Shown here in pieces: positions 1 through 6,630 of a stretch of 10,046 nt of DNA. The notes under the pieces were generated by a model. The model had not been told where the DNA came from and did not search any database. It was given only the letters and a program-made list of their open reading frames with translations. Made by a program: the position numbers and the translations under genes. The stretch covers positions 1 to 10,046 of the forward strand of contig CAMBHC010000065.1 in the NCBI GenBank assembly GCA_945866285.1. The letters are read 5' to 3'. Within the stretch, counting starts at the first letter, position 1. Each line of letters opens with the position of its first letter. Source of the stretch: Candidatus Sulfopaludibacter sp. SbA3. GTDB taxonomy: Bacteria; Acidobacteriota; Vicinamibacteria; Vicinamibacterales; UBA2999.

Positions 1-638
1 CGGTGATTGCCCACGAGGTCCGCAACCCGCTGATGATCATCAAGGGCGCGCTGCGCACGCTCGACCGCGACGGCGCCACCGCCGCGGATGTCCGCGACGC
101 GGCGACCGACATCAACGAAGAGATCGACCGGCTGAATCGCCTAGTCAACGACGTGCTCGATGTCGCCAGGCCCATCCGGTTCGACCCGGCCACGACCGAC
201 ATCAATCGCGTCTGCTCGGACGCGGTGGTCGCCACCGAGCACGGAGGGGCGGTGACCCTGGAACTGGCGACCGGCCTCCCGGCGCTGGTGACCGACGGCG
301 AACGGCTGCGAACGGTGCTGATCAACCTGCTGACCAACGCCCAGCATGCCGTGATGGCCAAGCCGGGCGCCGCTGTCCGCCTGCAGACCGAGCCGCTGGG
401 CGACCGTCGCGTCGTCATCTACGTCCGCGACAGCGGCCCGGGCATTGCCGACGAGGACCTGGGCCGCATCTTCGACCCCTACTTCACCACCCGGCGTGCC
501 GGCACCGGTCTTGGCCTCGCCATTGCAAAGAACATCGTCGAAGGCCTTGGCGGCTCGATCACGGTCGTCACCCGCCAGGGGGCCGGCACCGACTTCCGCA
601 TTGAAGTCGGCGATGCGCCGGTGCGGGCCGACAGCTAG
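1..638 (+). CDS. Sensor histidine kinase, C-terminal part (gene cut by window start)
   Basis: This is the transmitter half of a two-component sensor kinase; the sensory N-terminus lies outside the window. Reading in the frame of base 3, the first complete residues contain the H-box HEVRNPL with the phosphorylatable His at about residue 4. The dimerisation helices end near residue 55. An HATPase_c domain follows with N-box NLLTN (about 108-112), G1 box DSGPGI (143-148), F-box FDPYFTT (157-163) and G2 box GTGLGLAI (167-174). All ATP-binding boxes are intact, so the catalytic core looks functional. The GTG at base 3 is only the first in-frame codon of that type, not a real start, because the H-box needs an upstream helix. 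The regulator gene begins 23 bp after the stop, so kinase and regulator are probably co-transcribed and partners (NtrB-like by arrangement). The signal sensed cannot be told from this fragment. Confidence 0.93.
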   Translation, partial: VIAHEVRNPLMIIKGALRTLDRDGATAADVRDAATDINEEIDRLNRLVNDVLDVARPIRFDPATTDINRVCSDAVVATEHGGAVTLELATGLPALVTDGERLRTVLINLLTNAQHAVMAKPGAAVRLQTEPLGDRRVVIYVRDSGPGIADEDLGRIFDPYFTTRRAGTGLGLAIAKNIVEGLGGSITVVTRQGAGTDFRIEVGDAPVRADS

Positions 639-661
639 ACCAGACGGTAGGCTATAACCAC

Positions 662-2026
<1,365 letters not shown>

Positions 2027-2034
2027 GGCACGCC

Positions 2035-2068
2035 TTACGCGTGGCGTAAATACTTACGCTGGGCGAAC
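2035..2068. promoter_or_regulatory. Tandem inverted repeats, probable enhancer (UAS) for the adjacent NtrC-type regulator
   Basis: Site 1 (2035-2049) is a perfect inverted repeat TTACGC-GTG-GCGTAA. Site 2 (2054-2068) is TTACGC-TGG-GCGAAC, a perfect left half and a degenerate right half with the same 3-bp spacer. The sites start 19 bp apart, about two helical turns, as expected for two activator dimers on one face of DNA. They begin 9 bp after the regulator's stop codon and lie roughly 100-120 bp upstream of the predicted sigma54 start point, the usual enhancer distance. Sequence symmetry is directly visible; binding by the neighbouring regulator is inferred. A hairpin role is less likely because the stem is short and no T-run follows. 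Confidence 0.62.
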
Positions 2069-2132
2069 AACCCACCCCCCTCCGAGCCTGGTCGCGGCCC
2101 GCTGGATCGCAGGTGGAAGGCCTCGCGCGGTT

Positions 2133-2150
2133 TAGGCATCACCCTTGCTT
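2133..2150 (+). promoter_or_regulatory. Candidate sigma54 (-24/-12) promoter
   Basis: The element reads TAGGCATCACCCTTGCTT. The invariant GG (2135-2136) and GC (2147-2148) are exactly 10 bp apart, and the flanking GGCA and TTGCTT match the sigma54 consensus TGGCACG-N4-TTGCW well. Transcription would start near 2160. The position just before a redox gene cluster and downstream of paired inverted repeats and an NtrC-type regulator gene supports it. One difficulty: the Shine-Dalgarno-like AGGAG (2151-2155) of the next gene would lie upstream of the predicted start point. Confidence 0.6.
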
Positions 2151-2164
2151 AGGAGAATACCAAG

Positions 2165-2563
2165 GTGACATCGAGCCTGACTTTTATTGCTCATTCAATT
2201 GCCGCGGCGGGGACGGCGCTCCTGTTGGGAGCGGCAGCAATGCCCAGCTTTCAACAGGACCCTGCCGCGGCTTCTGCGCCTCGCGAGATCGCAGTGGTGG
2301 CCAGCCGATTCGCTTTCGAACCAGCCCGCATCGAGGTGACCGAAGGCGAGCATATTCGCTTGCTGGTCTCATCGGCTGACGGCGTCCACGGCGTCGGCAT
2401 CAAGAAGTTCAAGGTCGAGAAGACCGTGCCCCGTGGCGGCACCCAGGTCGCCGTCGACTTCGTGGCTTCGGCCGTGGGCGAGTTCCCAATCCTGTGCTCT
2501 GAGTACTGCGGGAAAGGCCACGACGAGATGACGGGCATGCTGGTGGTCAGCGCCCGTAAATAA
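2165..2563 (+). CDS. Stand-alone CuA-domain cupredoxin (cytochrome oxidase subunit II-like)
   Basis: A 132-residue exported protein that consists almost only of a CuA-type cupredoxin fold. After a hydrophobic segment (about 5-25) the domain runs 40-130. It has the complete binuclear copper ligand set: H75 (in DGVHGVGI), then C111-S-E113-Y-C115-G-K-G-H119-D-E-M122. This is the signature of cytochrome oxidase subunit II and nitrous-oxide reductase CuA sites. The transmembrane hairpin and the remaining subunits of an oxidase are absent, so it is not an ordinary subunit II; an electron-carrier or copper-handling role is inferred. GTG 2165 is the first possible start after an in-frame stop at 2150 and follows AGGAG at 2151-2155. 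The leader lacks Lys/Arg before the hydrophobic stretch, unusual for a signal peptide, so the start is less sure than the domain. First gene of a four-gene run; the next starts 10 bp after its stop. Confidence 0.88.
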   Translation: MTSSLTFIAHSIAAAGTALLLGAAAMPSFQQDPAAASAPREIAVVASRFAFEPARIEVTEGEHIRLLVSSADGVHGVGIKKFKVEKTVPRGGTQVAVDFVASAVGEFPILCSEYCGKGHDEMTGMLVVSARK

Positions 2564-2573
2564 CCCCAACCCT

Positions 2574-3032
2574 ATGAGCATCATGACCCGATCTGCCTTG
2601 GCCGCGCTCGTTGTGTTCCTCGCCTTCGCCTCAGTCGCGTGCGATGAACAACTCAGGGATATCGCCGGGCCCACGCCCAACCTCCAGCCGACGCTCTCGA
2701 GCATCCAGCGGGAGATCTTCAACACGCAGGACAGTAGCGGACGATTGGCGTGCATCCAGTGCCACACGAACGTGGGTCGCAATCCATCCGGTGGCCTCAA
2801 CCTGCTTGAAGGACAATCGTTCGCGGCGCTCGTTGGCAAGCCGAGCCTGCTGAAGCCCGGCACCATACTGGTGATGGCCGGCGACCCCGTAAACAGCTAC
2901 CTTATCCACAAGGTGGAAGGCGCTTCGACCATTGCCGGGGTGCGCATGCCACGCGGGGCTGGGCCGTTCCTGACCGAGGGACAAATCAGTATCATTCGCC
3001 GCTGGATTCAGCTCGGCGCCAAGAACGATTAG
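2574..3032 (+). CDS. Monoheme c-type cytochrome, predicted lipoprotein
   Basis: A 152-residue exported cytochrome. The N-terminus has a basic residue, a hydrophobic core (about 8-19) and a lipobox-like SVAC with C23 as the predicted lipidated cysteine. The next residue is Asp, which in Escherichia coli would favour inner-membrane retention. Haem attachment is the single CIQCH motif (60-64, axial H64). M125, in RMPRGAGPFL, is the likely second axial ligand, and the C-terminal helix (IIRRWIQLGAKND) is typical of small class I-like cytochromes. It lies 10 bp after the CuA gene, which suggests electron exchange between the two. No good Shine-Dalgarno precedes ATG 2574; ATG 2583 (MTRSALAAL) is an equally good start and gives a more canonical signal peptide. 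The stop overlaps the ribosome binding site AGGAG of the next gene. Redox partner and substrate are unknown. Confidence 0.88.
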   Translation: MSIMTRSALAALVVFLAFASVACDEQLRDIAGPTPNLQPTLSSIQREIFNTQDSSGRLACIQCHTNVGRNPSGGLNLLEGQSFAALVGKPSLLKPGTILVMAGDPVNSYLIHKVEGASTIAGVRMPRGAGPFLTEGQISIIRRWIQLGAKND

Positions 3033-3041
3033 GAGACTGCT

Positions 3042-3863
3042 GTGAAAACCCTTCGACTGTTGATGTTGTGCGCGGGCCTCTCGGTGATGGCTGCCGCGCC
3101 GGCTCTGGCCCAAGCTCCGAAAGACGACCCGGACATGGATCCCAACAAGGCGCAGCCGGATTTCGGGCTGGCGACGTTGGCCACCAACCTGCGCCTGCCG
3201 AAACACAAGATGGTGTTTCGGATGTCGCACCGTTTTGGCCGTCCCCTGGGCCAGGGCGATTTCGGCGACTTGGTATCTGACTTCTTCGGATTCGACTCTG
3301 GAGCCCTGATTGGCCTCGAGCTTCGCTACGGCCTCATTCGCGGCGGGCAGGTCGGCATCTCCCGGACGTCGGATCGGACCATCCAGTTCTTCGGCCAGTA
3401 CGAATTGACGTCACAGCAGTCGTTTCCCGTCGGCATCAGTGCGCTGGCGACGGCTGAAGGCACCGACAACTTCAGCGACAGCTACTCGCCTGGCATTGCC
3501 GCCGTCATCTCCCGCGAGATTGGTGATCGTGGCGCCCTCTACATCCAGCCCGCCTGGATCAATAACTCGAACCCTCAGCCAACTGAACTCGTCGACAACA
3601 ACAACACCATGGTCGTCGGCCTGGGGACACGCCTGCGGATCCGGAAGTCGACCTACCTCGTGCTCGAAGCCTCCCCCCGCGTGGGCGGCTATGCGCCCAA
3701 TGTGACGCTGATCAGCTTCGGCATCGAGCAACAGGCCGGCGGGCACATGTTTCAGCTGAATTTCTCAAATGGCGTCGGCACGACCCTGGCCAACGTCGCT
3801 CGTGGCGGCAGTTCCTACGATGACTGGTATATTGGCTTTAACCTGTCACGCAAGTTCTACTAG
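3042..3863 (+). CDS. DUF5777-like outer-membrane beta-barrel protein
   Basis: A 273-residue protein with a clear Sec signal peptide (basic MKTLR, hydrophobic core, cleavage after APALA near residue 23). The mature part alternates short amphipathic strands and turns and contains the block HKMVFRMSHRFGRPLG...DFFGFDSGALIGLELRYGLI. This matches my recollection of the DUF5777 family, barrels often found beside small cytochromes or redox proteins in Bacteroidota and Acidobacteriota. It ends ...YIGFNLSRKFY, with a terminal aromatic as expected for a BAM-inserted barrel. GTG 3042 is set by AGGAG at 3031-3035, six bases away and overlapping the preceding stop, so it is translationally linked to the cytochrome gene. 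It could be a porin-like or scaffold component of an envelope electron-transfer complex; no function is established here. The family name is from memory of the pattern, while the exported barrel reading is better supported. Confidence 0.8.
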   Translation: MKTLRLLMLCAGLSVMAAAPALAQAPKDDPDMDPNKAQPDFGLATLATNLRLPKHKMVFRMSHRFGRPLGQGDFGDLVSDFFGFDSGALIGLELRYGLIRGGQVGISRTSDRTIQFFGQYELTSQQSFPVGISALATAEGTDNFSDSYSPGIAAVISREIGDRGALYIQPAWINNSNPQPTELVDNNNTMVVGLGTRLRIRKSTYLVLEASPRVGGYAPNVTLISFGIEQQAGGHMFQLNFSNGVGTTLANVARGGSSYDDWYIGFNLSRKFY

Positions 3864-3875
3864 GAGCAGCTACGA

Positions 3876-4337
3876 ATGAGTCGCACGATTTGGAAGGGAT
3901 TGGGGATCGCGCTGGTGGCGGCCGCCACTGCGGCCGCCTGCGGAGGCAGCAGCAGCTCGACGCCGTCGACACCAACAGCGCCCACCCCGCCGCCAACCAC
4001 CACGACGCCGCCGCCGACTACTACCCCGCCGACCACCACCACGCCAACCGATTCCGCGACGATTACGATCAGCGCGACCGGATCGGTCAGCCCGACGACG
4101 GTGACCATTACCCGCGGTGGCCGAGTGACGTTTGTCAACAACGACAGCCGGTCGCACGACATGGCCTCAGACCCTCATCCGGAACACACGACCTGCACGG
4201 AGCTCAACCAAGTCGGTTTCCTGAACTCGGGACAGTCGCGGACTAGTGGCAACCTCAACACCGCCCGGACGTGCACGTACCACGACCACAACCTGCCGGC
4301 GAACGCCGGGCTGAAGGGCACGGTCGTGATTCAGTAG
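3876..4337 (+). CDS. Cupredoxin (plastocyanin-like) lipoprotein with Pro/Thr linker
   Basis: A 153-residue lipoprotein. Signal sequence 1-21 ends at lipobox AAAC with C22 as the lipid site, followed by GGSSSS and a Pro/Thr-rich stalk (about 29-58) that would hold the domain away from the membrane. The C-terminal domain (60-153) is a type-1-copper-like cupredoxin: H94 (RSHDM) and the C133-T-Y-H136-D-H138 loop provide the His/Cys/His ligands. At the usual axial Met position (the GMKG of related proteins) there is L146 (GLKG), so the site may be three-coordinate, or the copper may be absent. C107 and C133 are the only cysteines in the mature domain. ATG 3876 follows AGGAG (3862-3866) that overlaps the previous stop. 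It is the last gene of the redox run and overlaps the convergent dehydrogenase gene by 7 bp. A periplasm-facing electron carrier is the likely role; the partner is unknown. Confidence 0.85.
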   Translation: MSRTIWKGLGIALVAAATAAACGGSSSSTPSTPTAPTPPPTTTTPPPTTTPPTTTTPTDSATITISATGSVSPTTVTITRGGRVTFVNNDSRSHDMASDPHPEHTTCTELNQVGFLNSGQSRTSGNLNTARTCTYHDHNLPANAGLKGTVVIQ

Positions 4338-5194
4338 TCGTAGACGCCCTTGCCGACCTTGCGGCCCAGCCGTCCGTCGCGGACGTGCTGCTCGAGCAGG
4401 GGGCAGGGGCGGAACTTCTCGCCCAGCATCTTGTGCAGGTACTGCAGGATGCTGAGGCGGGTGTCGAGTCCCACCAGGTCCACCAGCTCGAACGGCCCCA
4501 TCGGGTGGTTCAGCCCGAGCTTCAGCCCCTTGTCGATGTCACGGGCGCTGGCCACGCCGTCCTGCAGCATGTAGAACGCCTCGTTGCCGATCAGCGCGTT
4601 GATGCGGGTAGTGATGAAGCCCGGCGACTCTTTCACGAGTACCGTCTCCTTCCCCATCTTCGCGGCCACGGCTTCCATCACCGCGATGGTCTCGGCGGTC
4701 GTATCGAGGGCCTTCACCACTTCAACGAGCTTCATGCGGTGCACGGGATTGAAGAAGTGCATGCCGCCCATGCGACCCGGGCTCGCCAGCACCGCCGACA
4801 TCTCGGTGATGCTGAGGGCCGAGGTATTCGACGCGAACACGGCGTGGGCCGGCGCGGCGGCCTCAACCGCGCGGAACAACGACAGCTTCACGTCGATCTT
4901 TTCCGGAGCGGCCTCGATCACGATGTCGGCCTCGCGCACCGCATCGGCGACGACGGTGGCGAGGCGCAGCCGTCCGCGCATGGCGGCCGCGTCATCGGCG
5001 GCCACCTTGCCGAGCTCGACGCCCTTTTGAATCACCGCGTCGATCGCCGCCCGGCCCTTGTCTAACTGGGCCTGCGACACGTCGTACAACACCGTGGTGT
5101 AGCCGGCGGCCATCGCCGCGTGGGCAATGCCATGGCCCATGGTGCCGGCGCCGAGCACCGCAACTGTCCTGACGTCCATCGTCGTGACGCTCAT
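4331..5194 (-). CDS. 3-hydroxyacyl-CoA dehydrogenase (PaaH/Hbd-like)
   Basis: A 287-residue NAD-dependent L-3-hydroxyacyl-CoA dehydrogenase of usual length for the single-function bacterial type. The Rossmann motif GAGTMGHG is at 15-22. SNTS (S125), the catalytic dyad H146 (HFFNPVH) and E158 (KLVEV), and the C-terminal dimerisation domain (NHPMGPFELVDLVGLD) are present. At the position of the substrate-binding Asn in PGFxxNR, this protein has T196 (PGFITTR), which I recall from some bacterial paralogues. In this operon the likely substrate is 3-hydroxyadipyl-CoA, from benzoyl-CoA ring cleavage, oxidised to 3-oxoadipyl-CoA; a general fatty-acid role is the alternative. The start at 5194 overlaps the boxB stop as ATGA, a coupling arrangement. 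ATG 5179 (MDVRTVAV) is possible but less favoured. The frame stays open upstream to 5344, but that part lies inside boxB and does not resemble the family. Confidence 0.93.
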   Translation of the reverse strand: MSVTTMDVRTVAVLGAGTMGHGIAHAAMAAGYTTVLYDVSQAQLDKGRAAIDAVIQKGVELGKVAADDAAAMRGRLRLATVVADAVREADIVIEAAPEKIDVKLSLFRAVEAAAPAHAVFASNTSALSITEMSAVLASPGRMGGMHFFNPVHRMKLVEVVKALDTTAETIAVMEAVAAKMGKETVLVKESPGFITTRINALIGNEAFYMLQDGVASARDIDKGLKLGLNHPMGPFELVDLVGLDTRLSILQYLHKMLGEKFRPCPLLEQHVRDGRLGRKVGKGVYDY

Positions 5195-6618
5195 TGTTCG
5201 GTGCGGACGTACTCGAAGTCGATCGGCTGGCGGTTGATGCCCCGCTGCGGCGGGGCGATGTAGTTGGCAAACTGGCCCGGCTGGTAGACCGGCGTGGCCT
5301 GGATGCTGTGGAGGTAGCGCTTGTCGTCTGGTGACGGCAGCCACTCGTATTTGCGGCGTTCCCAGTCTTCGGTGCTCAGGTGGTTACCGAACGGGTCGAA
5401 GTGCTTGTCGGCGTAGACGCCGACCTTGCGGTTGAAGCGGCGAGACGGCAGGGTGATGCGCTCCGACATGCCGTGCGCTTCGAGCACGCGCTTGTTCCAG
5501 CGATCGACGCCGGCCTGGCAATCGCCGACGTACCAGTCACGCAGCACCTCGTTGAGGGCGTTGCGCATCGGCACCTCTTCGCGAATGATCAGGCCGCTGT
5601 CGTCCATCAGGTCAAGGACGTACATGTTCCCCGCCAGGATGTGGTCGTCGTCGAACTTGTCTTCTTCGGCGCGGCCCTTGAGGCCGTTCGAGAAGTAGGC
5701 GGCGGCGTTGCTCGACACTTCGCTGCCGTGCAGGTCGAGGCTCTGGCTGAACCAGAAGTTCACGAACTTCTGGATCAGCGGCAGGTCGATGCCGCCGTGC
5801 TTGCGCACGTCGCCGGAGAAGCCGGACTCACGCAGCAGCTGGCAGGTGCGCTCGAGAATACGCGCAATGCCGCTCTCGCCCACGAACATGTGGTGGGCCT
5901 CTTCGGTCAGCATGAACTTGGTCGTCCGCGCGAGCGGATCGAGCGAGCTCTCCGACAGGGACAGCAACTGCGACTTGCCGTCGCGGTCCGTGAACATCGT
6001 GAACGCGAAGAAATCGAGCCAGGTGTCGATCGGCTCGTTGAACGCCTCGAGCATGCGCGGCGTATCGTCGTTACCGCTGCGGCGCTCGAGCAACGCCTCG
6101 GCTTCTTCACGACCGTCGCGGCCGAAGTGCGAGTGCAGGAGGTAGACCATCGCCCACAGGTGACGGCCTTCTTCGACGTTCACCTGGAACAGGTTGCGCA
6201 GGTCGTACAAGCTTGGGCAGTGGGCGCCGAGCGACCGCTGCTGCTCCACGCTCGCCGGTTCGGTATCGCCCTGGATGACGATCAGGCGGCGGAGCTGATT
6301 GCGAAACTCGCCCGGCACTTCCTGCCACACCGGCTGGCCCTTGAAGTCGCCGAAGCCAATGCGGCGATCGGGCGTCGGCTCGGCGAGGAAGATGCCCCAG
6401 CGATACTCGGGCAACCGCACGTAGTCGAAGTGCGCCCAGCCGGCGGCATCAACACTAGTCGCCGTGCGCAGGTAGACCTGGTGACTGTCCTGGAATCCGG
6501 GCGGCCCCATGTCGCGCCACCAATCCAGGTACGCCGGCTGCCAGTGTTCGAGCGCGCGTTGCAGCTTCTTGTTGCCGGCCAGGTCGACGTTGTTGGGAAT
6601 CTTCTCGGCGGAAATCAT
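5191..6618 (-). CDS. boxB: Benzoyl-CoA 2,3-epoxidase oxygenase component BoxB
   Basis: A 475-residue class I di-iron oxygenase component, the normal size for BoxB. With a reductase (BoxA) it uses O2 to convert benzoyl-CoA to its non-aromatic 2,3-epoxide in aerobic benzoate degradation via CoA thioesters. The six metal ligands I recall for characterised BoxB line up without offset: E120 (GDTE), E150 and H153 (VEEGRH), D211 (MFTDRDG), E240 and H243 (TEEAHH). The active-site core is therefore intact. The surrounding sequence (EPIDTWLDFFAFTMFTDRDG, KFVNFWFSQSLDL) is also characteristic of the family. ATG 6618 is preceded by GGGGGA (spacing about six bases), which lies in the 12-bp gap after the boxC stop, so both are surely co-transcribed. 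The stop overlaps the dehydrogenase start. No boxA is visible nearby; the electron donor must be encoded elsewhere or supplied by another reductase. Confidence 0.95.
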   Translation of the reverse strand: MISAEKIPNNVDLAGNKKLQRALEHWQPAYLDWWRDMGPPGFQDSHQVYLRTATSVDAAGWAHFDYVRLPEYRWGIFLAEPTPDRRIGFGDFKGQPVWQEVPGEFRNQLRRLIVIQGDTEPASVEQQRSLGAHCPSLYDLRNLFQVNVEEGRHLWAMVYLLHSHFGRDGREEAEALLERRSGNDDTPRMLEAFNEPIDTWLDFFAFTMFTDRDGKSQLLSLSESSLDPLARTTKFMLTEEAHHMFVGESGIARILERTCQLLRESGFSGDVRKHGGIDLPLIQKFVNFWFSQSLDLHGSEVSSNAAAYFSNGLKGRAEEDKFDDDHILAGNMYVLDLMDDSGLIIREEVPMRNALNEVLRDWYVGDCQAGVDRWNKRVLEAHGMSERITLPSRRFNRKVGVYADKHFDPFGNHLSTEDWERRKYEWLPSPDDKRYLHSIQATPVYQPGQFANYIAPPQRGINRQPIDFEYVRTEQ

Positions 6619-6630
6619 CAGTGTCCCCCG

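Noticed and set aside
2035..2049. Terminator for the regulator gene
   Set aside because: The inverted repeat has only six-base arms, a 3-base loop and no T-run; its repetition as a second site fits a protein-binding site better.
2113..2379. Open + strand frame of 88 codons across the sigma54 promoter
   Set aside because: It overlaps the CuA gene in another frame and has no ribosome binding site or recognisable features.
3970..4047. ACC/CCG-rich simple repeat in the cupredoxin gene
   Set aside because: It is explained by codons for a Pro/Thr linker of a lipoprotein and has no strict period, so it is not listed as a separate repeat element.
4271..5065. Open + strand frame of 264 codons
   Set aside because: It is antisense to the dehydrogenase and starts within the cupredoxin gene; its composition is that of a shadow frame and no motif is seen.
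5195..5344. N-terminal extension of the dehydrogenase frame by 50 codons
   Set aside because: It overlaps the end of boxB, encodes Pro/His-rich sequence unlike the family, and would place the Rossmann motif far from the N-terminus; the ATGA overlap gives a better start.
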